This document shows positions 30,558 to 41,214 of a DNA stretch of 64,000 nucleotides, piece by piece (within the stretch, counting starts at the first letter, position 1; every line of letters begins with the position of its first letter). The notes under the pieces were generated by a model. It was not told the DNA's origin and did not search any database. It was given only the letters and a program-made list of their open reading frames with translations. A program made the position numbers and the translations under genes. The DNA is from Prorocentrum cordatum. Its lineage: Eukaryota; Sar; Dinophyceae; Prorocentrales; Prorocentraceae. The stretch is from the NCBI GenBank assembly GCA_963575745.1, contig CAUYUJ010018327.1:765931-829930 (forward strand). The letters run 5' to 3'.

Positions 30558-33500
30558 CTAAAGAGACGAGTCTTTGTGCTCATCATCTTCTGGCATACGC
30601 CTGTCTCTAATGGCACGCATCGGGCGCAATGCTGCAAGCTGCGCTCCTGGCAGCAATACATCAGGGGCCAAGTGTCCAAGCATTGTGCCGATACGCCTCC
30701 TCGCGGATACATCGCCCGTGCGTGCGTGGGGCGCCAATACCGCCAGGACGCCCTGGACATGCGCCGGCATACCCAGATCCACCTGGTAATCCATGACATT
30801 CCCATACTCGGACTGCCCGAAAGAACGCCATACTGGCATGTGCCACCAATGGTCCTGCTTCGGGAAATAGGTGATACCATCCTTGACGTCGTCGGAGGCA
30901 TTCCACAGAGCCATAGATGGCGGCTCCATACCCATGGATCCCGTGTGTGTTGCCACAAATACATCCAGGCTCGCCATGCGCCTGTATGACAGACCTGATA
31001 CCACCTCGGAATGCACGTGAATACGCAGGAGCTGCAACAGCCTGCGCAAGCCAGCATACACCCAGCCGCCGTGCCCGACGAAGACGTGCGATCTCCAGTT
31101 CGCTATACCGGCTTGGGTGCACAGCCGATGGAATACTTCCGAAAGTGTGCCCAGATACTTCGCGGCTGAATCTGCGAAACCAGAAAAGTTGCCGAATACC
31201 AAGCCAGGGTAGAAGTATACCGCGAACGCCATCCACTCTGGGGTCTGGATGCCTCCCATACGGCGCTGGTTCTCGACCATGCCGTTCTCCTTGGACTGGC
31301 GCGTACTCTCCGGCGTCGAGAGGCAGAGGCATACACCCGTGAGTCCCTGCCACATACACGGAAAGTACACAGCAGTCGCGAACCACGTGGTCTCGCGCAG
31401 CACCTTTCAGGAGAGACAAAAGTACCACTACCACCAGCTAGGGGGGTGGCCGCGCCTTCCCCTCGAGCTGGTGGCACCTCGTTCCGGGCACTCTCTGGAG
31501 GCATACCCGGAAGGAGGTGCCACCAGCTCGAAGATGGAGCGGCCACCCCCCTAGCTGGTGGTAGTGGTACTTTTGTCTCTCCTGAACCTTGAGCCAGTGG
31601 AATACCAACCCGCCCCCGCCGGGTGGCATAGCCCAGCGCCTCATACCCTCGGCCACCTCCTCGTTGGATGGGGTATACTCCCCAGTCTGTTCGTCCCACT
31701 GCCCTGCCATTGCCAACAATACGGACGCGCGTCGGAGATACACGCGTGCGCAGTCCTCGGCAGCACCTGGCCCAGGAAGGTCCTCTCGTAGGCCTCCACC
31801 ACAGGACCTGGCAGCGCATCCTTGTATACGAAGGCACCTGGATACTCGAGTGCCAACTTGGCATGCCGTTCGTGGTCACCAAAAAATACCGATAGATTCT
31901 GCAAAGGCGCCAACTCTTCCGCCACGCCCAAGCGCTGACATAAAGATGCACGCACAGCCTCCAAACCAGGTCTAGCCCGGGCGCGACAGCCATCCGCCCG
32001 GGCGTGGCCGAGCTTGCTATCCAGAGAAACCAAGGAATACAAGAACTCCCACTCCTGTTGCTCTAGGTGCTCGCTGGTCCAGCATTCGCCACGTGGCTCG
32101 CGATAGCGACGATGCGCTACGAGCCGCTGCGTGGCCCTGCAATCCACGAGATACTGCGCCAGTAACTGCTTTTTCACCTCCTCGGCCGAGACACCCTTCT
32201 GCAGCTGCTCCAGGACATACTCCCCGCATACGTGGCTGCGTATCTCCTCAGCATTCTCCAGCATTGCCAGCTGCTGGGAGGGCGCCTTCAGCCACTTCTC
32301 CAGGGACAACAAATTGGCAAATACCCCGGTCTCCGCGCGATACTTGTCCACCAGCGCTCGCCCCCTCAAGCCTTCTACGTGATACCAGTGCTGGAGGTCC
32401 CTGCGCGACAACGCGTAGACGGCGCAATTGCCATGTTTGGCACCGTCTCCGAGTCGATACTTGCCCAGCCACTCTCGCAAGGCATACTGACCCGCCTCAT
32501 ACCCCCAGGCCTTCAGACGCACCTGCATATTCTGGTAAGTGAGGCCAAGGCCCAAGTCGGAGACCTGCTCTCGATACCGCTTGCCGCATGCCGCCTCTAC
32601 AGCATCCCCCGTCAGCAGCTTTATACAAACCACATCTGTGGAGGAAGAAGAACCAGATCTGCTTCGATGCGGGCCCCTCCCAGTCGACCGCGGCAGGCCG
32701 TTTGCCCACGCGGACAGATCCGGTGGCGGCTGGCCGTTTCAATACCCCGCCTGCGACCTGTGCCGCCGGGCGCTTCAATACGCGCTTGGTGACGGCCTGG
32801 GCGGATGAAGCCGCCGCCTGCACTGAGGAGCTCACCGACGCATACACATCGCACCACTGTCTCAACACTCCTCGGGACACCAAGACAGCTTTCCGTCGCA
32901 TACGCAACGCGGCATGCAACGTGTGGCACTTCAGCCCTGGATACACCGCGCGCATGTGGTCACCAAGTGCCGCGTCGAGCTTTTCAGCCGTGTCATACTG
33001 CAAAGGTCCAGAGTCAGGGTGATACTTCACGTGCCATTGCCTCAAAACCATACCGCTGACAGCGACGGGAGGATCGCTCTCCGAGAGAAGCTGCGAGAGG
33101 ACCTCCGCGGCGGCCTCGTCGGCGAAGCTCTCCCGATACTGATTGAGTCGAAGACGCTGGCCTATACATTCCTCCACAGCTTGGGCAGTATTGAATGCTC
33201 CCTTGGCGCCCCACTCAGTGCTGAGCCACTTCTGGCATACCCTGGCGTCAGCAGATACAGATAAATGTCCCAGGAGCCACTGCTTCAAGACGGCCCCGTC
33301 AGTAGTCCCCTCGGGCATGTCTGTGCGAATACGTTCTCCATACCAGGTCTCCAAATGGCCAGCGCTCTGCATTATGACAAGCGTGTCTTTGGAAGAATAC
33401 TGCAGTAGCCACGCCGTTGCGACCGGATTTGACACATGCAGTGGTGGATCCAACCGTCGGAGCGCCCCACATAATTTGAAAGCTGTATTATACTCGATGC

Positions 33501-33815
33501 CCAGATGGCGGATGGCAGAGCCGTGCTGCTCCTCCAGCTCCTTGGCGCTAGAAATACTGACCTTGCCAGGCACAACCCGATACTTGACCCGCCGAACCTT
33601 GCACGCCTGGTGACTGACCTGGATGCCCTTTGCAACGAGCGCCTGATGCAAATAAAACGGGCTGCCGCAGTCGGCCAAGGGAGGCCGCGACAGCTCTGGG
33701 CCACACTGCTCGTCAAGGGCTTTCGCCGACAAAGCCATGACCCATCCAAGAACACAGGCGATACCTTGATCCGAGATGGCTACGGATGTGACAGTGGTCA
33801 GTGATTTTGTTCGAT
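30558..33815 (-). pseudogene. Large modular protein of unknown family, frameshifted and split by a MITE
   Basis: Reading on the minus strand from about 33815, the first part holds repeated modules of roughly 75-80 residues. Each contains a VS..VLRQW...Y-like box (KQWLLGHL, RQWHVKYH, RQWCDVYA) and an SA..LE..G helix. A KRPAA linker with three KRPAA words follows (near 32680-32790). After a one-base shift near 32640 the chain continues (YREQV, LREWLGKYRLGDG, VFFGDHERHAKLALEYP) to about 31760. There it shifts again to ARVYLRRASVLLAMAGQWD and FHWLKV. Past the foldback element at 31407-31585 it resumes with TTWFATAVYFPCMWQ, YFYPGLVFGNFSGFADS and WWHMPVWRSFGQSEYGN. I do not recognise the family. 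Repeated helical boxes before a conserved core would suit a DNA-binding transposase, but that is a guess. Confidence 0.55.
31407..31585. mobile_element. Foldback MITE, 179 bp, ACCTT target duplication
   Basis: The ends are perfect inverted repeats for about 45 bp, starting TCAGGAGAGACAAAAGTACC and reversing to end in CCTGA. The inner part is also largely palindromic (ctcgagctggtggcacctc against its complement), so almost the whole element folds on itself. ACCTT stands directly outside both ends, at 31402-31406 and 31586-31590. It lies inside the minus-strand gene and breaks its frame. There is no coding capacity. Confidence 0.85.
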
Positions 33816-34695
33816 GACGTGGTGACACACTGACTTGTTGTGGTACCATGCCGACAACGACGACGCGACGACGCGCGCATGTGTCCCGCATGATAATTTT
33901 TGCAAGGGATTGTGGCCCCTGGCAGGCGCGCGAACGCCGTTGAAAGAGCTTGCGAAAACAGCTCGCGCGAGCTCTATAACATAAATGTTGAAAAACCATT
34001 GGTTTTTAAGGATTCGGACAGCGCGCGCGGGTAGAAATTTTGAAAATTCGTACAGATGTTTTTCGAGAACCTACGGTGCGATTCGTATGATTTTATGTTG
34101 CGCGGTGCTAAAATTCCTAAGAAACCCAATGATTTTTGAAGATTTCGGCGTGCGCGCGCGAAGAAAAAACGAATGTGTCCCACATGGTATTATTTGACAG
34201 GGATGATGGCCCTGGCAGGCGCGCAACCTTTGTTGCAGAAGTTCGAAGCACGTAAAAAAGTTGCTCGCGAGAGCCCGTTTGACAGAAATGTTGAAACAGT
34301 ATTGGGTTTCCTAAGAAATCCGCAAGAGCGCGCGGGGTTAATTTTTTAAACCTTTTTTTTGAAAAACCATTGGGTTTTCATGTTTTTATGTGAAAATCGC
34401 TACGAAGACTAAGGTTTTGGAAGGATTTCGTCTTGCGCGCGCGAATGTGCACTTCGTGTCATTTTTTGCAAGGGATTCTTGAAGTTTGGTCATGTTAGAA
34501 CAAGAAATGTCCACTTTGCCTTATTTTTTGCAAGGGAAAACCGATCGTAACAACACAACCGGATCTGGTATACCCCGTTTTGCTTGAGACTTCCTCACGA
34601 AAATGATGAAAATGTGGCTGCGGCCTAGGCGCGGCGGGGGGGGCGCGCACCAGGGGCCCCAACAATAATTATTCTTTAGAATTAATAATGTTCAA

Positions 34696-35110
34696 TTGCT
34701 AGCACGTGGGGACACTCCGTTCTCACCAGTGCCACGGTTTTCATAGGAGGCGGGCAATGCCCCCACTTTGTGGGGGGGCCGGTTCAAGCTCTACCAAATT
34801 TCCAAACGACTCTTCGCCACCACCCACACCCAGCTTCCCGCCCTATGACGTTCGGACACTTCACTTCGTGGCATGCGGACGACCGTGGCTACTATTCAGG
34901 GCCCCGCGGCCGACGACGACGGCGTGCGCGCGCGAAGAAAAAACGAATGTGTCCCGCATGGTATTATTTGACAGGGATGATGGCCCTGGCAGGTGCGCAA
35001 CCGTTGTTGCAGAAGTTCGAAAAAGTTGCTCGCAAAAGCCCGTTTGACAGAAATGTTTAAAAAGTGTTGGGTTTCCTACGAATCCGCAAGAGCGCGCGGG
35101 ATGAAATTTT

Positions 35111-35146
<36 letters not shown>

Positions 35147-35486
35147 TATATATAAAAAAAAAAATATGTTTTAATGTTACAATCGCTACGAAAACTAAGG
35201 TTTTGGAAGGATTTCGTCTTGCGCGCGCGAGTGTCCAATTTTCCATATGTTTTGCAAGGGATTCTTGAAGTTTGGATATGTTAGAACAAGAAATGTCCAC
35301 TTTAGCTTATTTTTTTGCAAGGGAAAACCGATCGTAACAACACAACCGGATCCGGACCAACCCGTTTTGCCTGAGACTTCCTCACGAAAATGATGAAAAC
35401 GTGGCTGCGGCCTAGGCGCGGCGGGGGGGCCATGCACCAGGGGCCCCAACAATAATTATTCTTTAGAAGTAATAATGTTCAACAAC
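34696..35486 (+). repeat. Array unit 7: C family with a poly-T run
   Basis: A complete C unit. At 35109-35165 the usual tttttttgttgaaaaac stretch is replaced by a run of more than 30 T, then TATATA and an A run. It ends with the 3' box and a short AACAACAA. Confidence 0.8.
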
Positions 35487-36426
35487 AATCAGTTTAAGCC
35501 TGTTCGCCCTTATCTGCTCGAGTGTCCAATAACGCGTATTTCCCAAACCCTCGATACCCGCCCTCTTCGTCTTCGATCGAACCCTTTCTGGGGGGTATAC
35601 CTTTCTTCCCTGCAGGCCGGGCCCCGGCATGCGGCGGGGCGGCCGCGTACCGTCGGCCTGGCCAGCGGCAGCGCTGATCGGCGGGGCGACCGCGGACCCT
35701 CCACCCGACCCCAAGAGGGACGGACAGGGGAGCGACGACGACGACGTCGACGACGACGGCGACGACGAGCGAAAGCGAGAGCGAGAGAGAAAGACAGCAG
35801 GGCCACGAAGGACACGAAGTAGGCCACGAAGGGCGACAGCGGGGACACGAAGGGATTGCGCATGAGGCCACGAAGAGCGCGAACAAGCGGGGGCCACGAA
35901 GGGCACATAATGCGGGGCCACATAAGGCAACGATGGGGTCACTGAGGGTAGCAACTGGGCCACGTAGGACAGTGAGGGGGCCACAAACGGCGACAGCGGG
36001 GCCACGAAGGGCATGCGCATGGGGCCACAACGGGCGCGACTCCTGGGTGCCTGGGTGTCGGGACCGCGCCGCTTGAGCAAATTGCAAGAAATTCCAACGC
36101 AAGGGCGCTATTCTTCAGTAGCTTGCAAGCAAGTCTCCAGCAAGAGCGCGATTCCACAACGCCGGGAGAGCGATTCCTGAATTAATTGCAAGGAAGTCCC
36201 AAGCGAGAGCGCGATTCCGGAATAAAATGCGAGGAAGTCTCGGGCGGGAGCCGTTGTTGTTGCAACCCGGGGGCCAGGGGCCCAGTTTGAGCAGGAAGAC
36301 TTTCTTTGTCAAAAAACAAGGTGCGAGCGTCGAGGGGCACACTCTGATAGAGAAAAAACAGTATGCACCGGTGGGAGGGGATCAATGATAATTATTCTTC
36401 AGAAGTGAGAGCTCAACAACAACAAT
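35487..36426 (+). repeat. Array unit 8: DB family, short (GAC)n
   Basis: The DB head is nearly identical to those of units 3 and 9. (GACGAC)n is reduced to a few copies near 35734-35770, and the 21-bp ggggccacgaaggg minisatellite is short. Two or three 41-bp-type units, the DB tail and the 3' box follow. Confidence 0.8.
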
Positions 36427-36674
36427 AAGTTTAAGCTCGATTGCCCTTATATGCTCGAGTGTCCAATAACGCCTATTTCCCAAACCCTCGATGCCCGCCC
36501 TCTTCGTCTTCGATCGAACCCTTTCTGGGGGGTATACCTTTCTTCCCTGCAGGCCGGGCCCCGGCAAGCGGCGGGGCGGCCGCGTACCGTCGGCCTGGCC
36601 AGCGGCAGCGCTGATCGGCGGGGCGACCGCGGACCGTCGACCCGACCCCAAGAGGGACGGACAGGGGACCGACC

Positions 36675-36707
<33 letters not shown>

Positions 36708-37482
36708 TCGAAGACGACGGCGACGACGACGACGGCGACGACGAGCGAAAGCGAGAGCGAGAGAAAACGACAGCAGGGCCACGAAGGGCACGAAATAGGC
36801 CACGAAGGGCGACAGCGGGGACACGATGGGAATGCGTATGGGGCCACGAAGAGCGCGAACGAGCGGGGGCCACGCAGGGCAGATAATGCGGGGCCACATA
36901 AGGCAACGATGGGGCCACTGAGGGTAACAACTGGGCCACGTAGGACAGTGAGGGGGCCACAAACCACAAACGGCGACAGCGGGGCCACGAAGGGCATGCA
37001 CATGGGGCCACAACGGGCGCGACTCCTGGGTGCCTGGGTGTCGGGAGCGCGCCGCGTGAGCAAATTGCAAGAAATTCCAACGCAAGGGCGCTATTCTTCA
37101 GTAGCTTGGAAGCAAGTCTCCAGCAAGAGCGCGACTCCAGAACGCCGGGAGAGCGATTCCTGAATAAATTCGAGGAAGTCCCAAGCGAGAGCGCGATTCC
37201 GGAATAAAATGCGAGGAAGTCTCGGGCGGGAGCGGGGGTCCTGGCTAAATTGCAAGGAAGTCTCAGGCGGGAGCCGTTGTTGTTGCAACCCGGGGCCATG
37301 GGGCCAAGTTTGAGTAGAAAGATTTCCGTTGTCAAAAAACAGGGTGCGAGCGTCGAGGGCACACTTTGATTGAGAAAAACAATATGCACCGGTGGGAGGG
37401 GATCAAACATATTTTTTAGAAATGAGAATTCAACAACAACAACAACAACAACAGCAGCAGCAACAACAACAACAACCATTTT
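36427..37482 (+). repeat. Array unit 9: DB family
   Basis: Same organisation as unit 8 with a longer (GAC)n (36675-36750) and extra gaggaagtctc units before the tail. It ends in an AAC/CAG tract at about 37430-37478. Confidence 0.8.
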
Positions 37483-37829
37483 AAGGCTGTACGCTCTTAC
37501 TTGCCCGCGAGTCATTCAACACGTATGCCCTACACCCTCGAAGCCCGCCCTCTTCGTCTTCGATCGCACCCCTTTCGGGGGGATTATTTCTCTTTGCTGG
37601 GGCCGGCGGGCTTAGACGTACGGGCAAACCGGAACGGGCGGACAATTGTTCGGGGGCGTACATCTTTCTGCCCGCCATTGGAATTGGCGCGGGCCCTGCA
37701 AGAGGAGGAGGGGAAGAACGAGGGAGAGTGGGAGGAAGGGGAGGGGGAAGGACGAAGGAAGAGGGAATATACCACGTTGTGAAGGCGTCCTTGGCGCGTG
37801 CGTGGTTCCTGAGCGCCGAAACGCAATTC

Positions 37830-38290
37830 CATAATAATTTGTGAGGACGTCGCACGCGAGAGCGCAGTCCTGAGTACATTGTGAGGAAATCTCGGGCGGG
37901 AGCGGGGGCCCTGACGAAGTTGCGAGGAAGTCTCAAGCGGGAGCGCCGTTCCTGAGCAAATTGCACGGAAGTCTCAGGCGGGAACGGGGGTCCTCACTAA
38001 ATTGCGAGGAAGTCTCAGGCGGGAGCGCCGTTCCTGAGTCAATTGCGCGGAAATGTCAGGCAGGAGCGGGGGTCCTGAGTAAAATTCGAAGAAGTCTCAG
38101 GCGGGAGCGCCGTTCCCACGTAAATTGCACGGAAGTCTGAGGCGGGAGCGGGGGTCTTGATTACATTGCGAGGAAGTCATAGACGGGAGCGCCTTTCCTG
38201 AGTAAATCGCGCGGAAGTCTCAGGCGGGAGCGGGGGTCCTGAGTAAAAATCGAGGAAGTCTCAGGCGGGAGCCGTTGTTGTTGTAGCCCG
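37830..38290 (+). repeat. 41-bp minisatellite with alternating subtypes (dimeric higher-order repeat)
   Basis: About eleven copies of a g(a/c)ggaagtctcaggcgggagcg-type unit. Two subtypes alternate regularly: one continues ccgttcctgag, the other ggggtcctgag. The alternation holds for at least eight successive units, which implies growth by an 82-bp dimer. Confidence 0.85.
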
Positions 38291-38374
38291 GGGGGCAGGG
38301 GCACAGTTTGAGCAGGAAGACTTTCTTTGAGAAAAAACAAGGTGCGAGCCCCGGGGGTGGCACTTCAATCGAAA

Positions 38375-39426
38375 ATTATCCTAGCAAAGCAACCTAACAG
38401 CGATGTGTAGAAGCATATCTGAAAGCATTACCCTTAAGATTCAGATGAAAATCCAGTTGTAGAATTCTGCTGTTCTCGCAGTCGTAGTCGCATTCGCGAT
38501 GACAGTCGCAGCGGCAACGGCAGTCGCAGTCACAGCCTCAACCTCAGCCTGCCTCAGCCTCAGCCTCAGCCTGCCTCAGCCTCAGCCTGCCTCAGCCTCA
38601 GCCTCAGCCTGCTTCAGCCTCAGCCTCAGTCTGCCTTCAGCCTCGGCCTCAGCCTCAGCCTGCCTCAGCCTCAGCCTGCATCAGCCTCAGCCTCAGCCTC
38701 AGCCTGCCTCAGCATCAGCCTGCCTCAGCCTCAGCCTCAGCCTGCCTCAGCCTCAGCCTCAGTCTGCTTCAGCCTCAGCCTCAGTCTGCCTTCAGCCTCG
38801 GCCTCAGCCTCAGCCTGCCTCAGCCTCAGCCTGCCTCGGCCGCAGCATCAGCCTGCCTCAGCATTCAAAATGTGGCCCAGGAATGGAGTTCTGGGAACTA
38901 GAAGAACACGAAGTGGCCTACAGTTGGCTCCGGGCATTCAAAATCATGCCCAGGAATGGAGTTCTGGGAACTTGAAGAGCACGAAGTGGCCTACAGTTGG
39001 CTCCGGGCATCCAAAATGTGGCCCGGGAATGGAGTTCTGGGAATCGAAGAGCACGAAGTGGCCTACAGTTGGCTCCGGGCATCCAAAATGTGGCCCAGGA
39101 ATGGAGTTCTGGGAAATCGAAGAGCACGAAGTGGCCTACAGTTGGCTCCGGGCATTCAGAATGTGGCCCGGGAATGGAGTTCTGGGAGGTCGAAGAGCAC
39201 GAAGTGTGTGACTGTTTGCAAAAAGCGAGCCCGGCTCTGTTCCCGGTTCTCCACAATGTGTCCCGGGAGTGGAGTTCTGGGAGGTCGAAGAGCACGAAGT
39301 GTGTGACTGTTGGCGAAAAACGATTCCCGGTTCTCCTCCCCGGCACCCGCCCAGACCCCCCTGAGGAGTCATGATGTGTCTTTTGACCCTACTAGAAACC
39401 TATCAGCAAACGCTGTTAGGTAAAAA
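38375..39426 (+). mobile_element. CCTCAG element, copy 1, with 11-bp terminal inverted repeats
   Basis: ACCTAACAGCG at 38392-38402 is inverted as CGCTGTTAGGT at 39411-39421. The left arm (to about 38545) is almost the same as 48886-49050. Then come CCTCAG hexamers with CTGCCT and CATCAG variants (38545-38865), about six copies of a 60-70 bp unit with gaatggagttctggga and gcacgaagtg(g/t), and a right arm shared with 50640-50786. It interrupts a DB tail next to an A run. The frames over the hexamers read PQPASAS and LSLSL strings and are not genes. Confidence 0.75.
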
Positions 39427-39483
39427 TCAATGTGCACCGGTGGGGGGGGATCAACAATAATTATTCTTCAAGAATGAGAGTTC

Positions 39484-39528
<45 letters not shown>

Positions 39529-39535
39529 TACTAGC

Positions 39536-40302
39536 ACGTGGGGACACTCCGTTCTCAACAGTGCCAGGGTTTTCATAGGAGGCGGGCAATACCCCCACTT
39601 TGTGGGGGGGCCGGTTCAAGCTCTACCAAATTTCCAAACGACTCTTCGCCACCACCCACACCCAGCTTCCCGCCCTATGACGTTCGGACACTTCACTTCG
39701 TGGCATGCGGACGACCGTGGCTACTATTCAGGGCCCCGCGGCCGACGACGACGGCGTGCGCGCGCGAAGAAAAAACGAATGTGTCCCGCATGGTATTATT
39801 TGACAGGGATGATGGCCCTGGCAGGTGCGCAACCGTTGTCGCAGAAGTTCGAAAAAGTTGCTCGCAAAAGCCCGTTTGACAGAAATGTTTAAAAAGTGTT
39901 GGGTTTCCTACGAATCCGCAAGAGCGCGCGGGATGAGATTTTGACATTTTTTTGTTGAAAAACCATTGGTTTTTTGATGTTTTTATGTTAAAATCGCTGC
40001 GAACACTAAGGTTTTGGAAGGATTTCGTCTTGCGCGCGCGAATGTCCACTTTACCTTATTTTTTGCAAGGGATTCTTGAAATTTGATTATATTAGAACAA
40101 GAAATGTCATTTTCTATTGTTTTTTGCAAGGGAAAGCGGATTACAACAAAACAACCGGATCCTGTACACACCCTCTTTCTGAGGCTTCCTCACGAAAATG
40201 ATGAAAATGTAGCTGCGGCCTAGGCGGCGCAGGGGGGGCGCGCACCAGGGGGCCCAACAATAATTATTCTTTAGAATAAATAATGTTCAACAACAATTAC
40301 TA
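39536..40302 (+). repeat. Array unit 11: C family, complete
   Basis: Near-identical to unit 5 through the head and middle. It ends with the 3' box and a short AACAACAA. Confidence 0.8.
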
Positions 40303-41059
40303 GCACGTGGGGACACTCCGTTCTCACCAGTGCCAGGGTTTTCATAGGAGGCGGGCAATACCCCCACTTTGTGGGGGGGCCGGTTCAAGCTCTACCAAAT
40401 TTCCAAACGACTCTTCGCCACCACCCACACCCAGCTTCCCGCCCTATGACGTTCGGACACTTCACTTCGTGGCATGCGGACGACCGTGGCTACTATTCAG
40501 GGCCCCGCGGCCGACGACGACGGCGTGCGCGCGCGAAGAAAAAACGAATGTGTCCCGCATGGTATTATTTGACAGGGATGATGGCCCTGGCAGGTGCGCA
40601 ACCGTTGTTGCAGAAGTTCGAAAAAGTTGCTCGCAAAAGCACGTTTGACAGAAATGATTAAAAAGTGTTGGGTTTCCTAGGAATCCGCAAGAGCGCGCGG
40701 GATGAAATTTTGACATTTTTTCGAAAAAAAACCATTAGTTTTTGGATGTTTTTATGATAAATTCGCTACGAACACTAAGGTTTTGGAAGGATTTCGTCTT
40801 GCGCGCGCGAATGTCCACTTTACTTTATTTTTTGCAAGGGATTCTTGAAGTTTGGTTATGTTAGAACAAGAACTGTCCACTTTAGTTTATTTTTTGCAAG
40901 GGAAAACCGATCGTAACAACACAACCGGATCCGGGCCAACCCGTTTTGCCTGAGACTTCCTCGCGAAAATGATGAAAATGAGGCTGCGGCCTAGGCGCGG
41001 CGGGGGGGCCATGCACCAGGGGTCCCAACAATAATTATTCTTTAGAAGTAATAATGTTC

Positions 41060-41109
<50 letters not shown>

Positions 41110-41214
41110 GAGCAACAACAACAACAACAACACCACCAACAACAACAAGCATATTAAGACTGCAACAACAGCAACAACAGCAGCAGCAGCAACAACAACA
41201 ATAACAACATCATC
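40303..41214 (+). repeat. Array unit 12: C family, last of the array, long AAC/CAG tract
   Basis: A complete C unit whose 3' box is followed by about 60 bp of (AAC)n, then mixed AAC, ACC and CAG triplets up to 41214, where the CTCTTGG-class repeat begins. Confidence 0.8.

Larger units (their letters stand above)
29900..33845 (-). mobile_element. 3.9-kb insertion of unknown type carrying a minus-strand gene
   Basis: The 15-bp sequence TGACTTGTTGTGGTA occurs at 29900-29914 and again at 33831-33845, and the DNA between interrupts a C-family unit. That pattern is what a target-site duplication of a long inserted element looks like. No inverted repeats are evident at the ends. The insertion carries a 12-bp minisatellite near its left end, a (GGA)n tract and one large broken reading frame on the minus strand. 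No reverse transcriptase motif was seen, so the class of element is open. Confidence 0.6.
29683..34695 (+). repeat. Array unit 6: C family split by a 3.9-kb insertion
   Basis: The C head occupies 29692-29880 and the C remainder resumes near 33846 (ccgacaacgacgacgcg, atgtgtcccgcatg), ending at the 3' box near 34665. The resumed part contains a partial internal duplication of the C middle (about 33870-34150 and 34150-34450) and is more diverged than the other C copies. The last junction lacks a long AAC tract. Confidence 0.75.
37483..39535 (+). repeat. Array unit 10: DB family with 41-bp higher-order repeat, split by a CCTCAG element
   Basis: A diverged DB head (ctgtacgctcttacttgc, cccgccctcttcgtcttcga) leads to an expanded 41-bp array at 37830-38280 and the tail. 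The tail is cut after cacttcaatcgaaaa by the element at 38375-39426 and continues with atgtgcaccggtgg, the 3' box and (AAC)n (39483-39530). Confidence 0.8.
23642..41160 (+). repeat. Head-to-tail array of about 12 repeat units sharing one 3' box and (AAC)n tail
   Basis: Successive units end with aacaataattattctt, then (c/t)agaa, a short taata or tgaga step, gttcaac and usually an (AAC)n tract. Such junctions lie near 23850, 25020, 26430, 28830, 29640, 34665, 35450, 36390, 37400, 39450, 40265 and 41030. All units point the same way. Three families alternate: DB, GH and C, with unrelated heads. A common 3' end plus a simple-repeat tail is the usual mark of retroposons copied by one LINE machinery. 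Serial insertion into the (AAC)n tail of an earlier unit would give this order. That mechanism is inference. Confidence 0.7.

Noticed and set aside
37830-38290. CRISPR-like regular spacing of the 41-bp repeats
   Set aside because: The repeats are contiguous without unique spacers, and the surrounding genome is eukaryotic.
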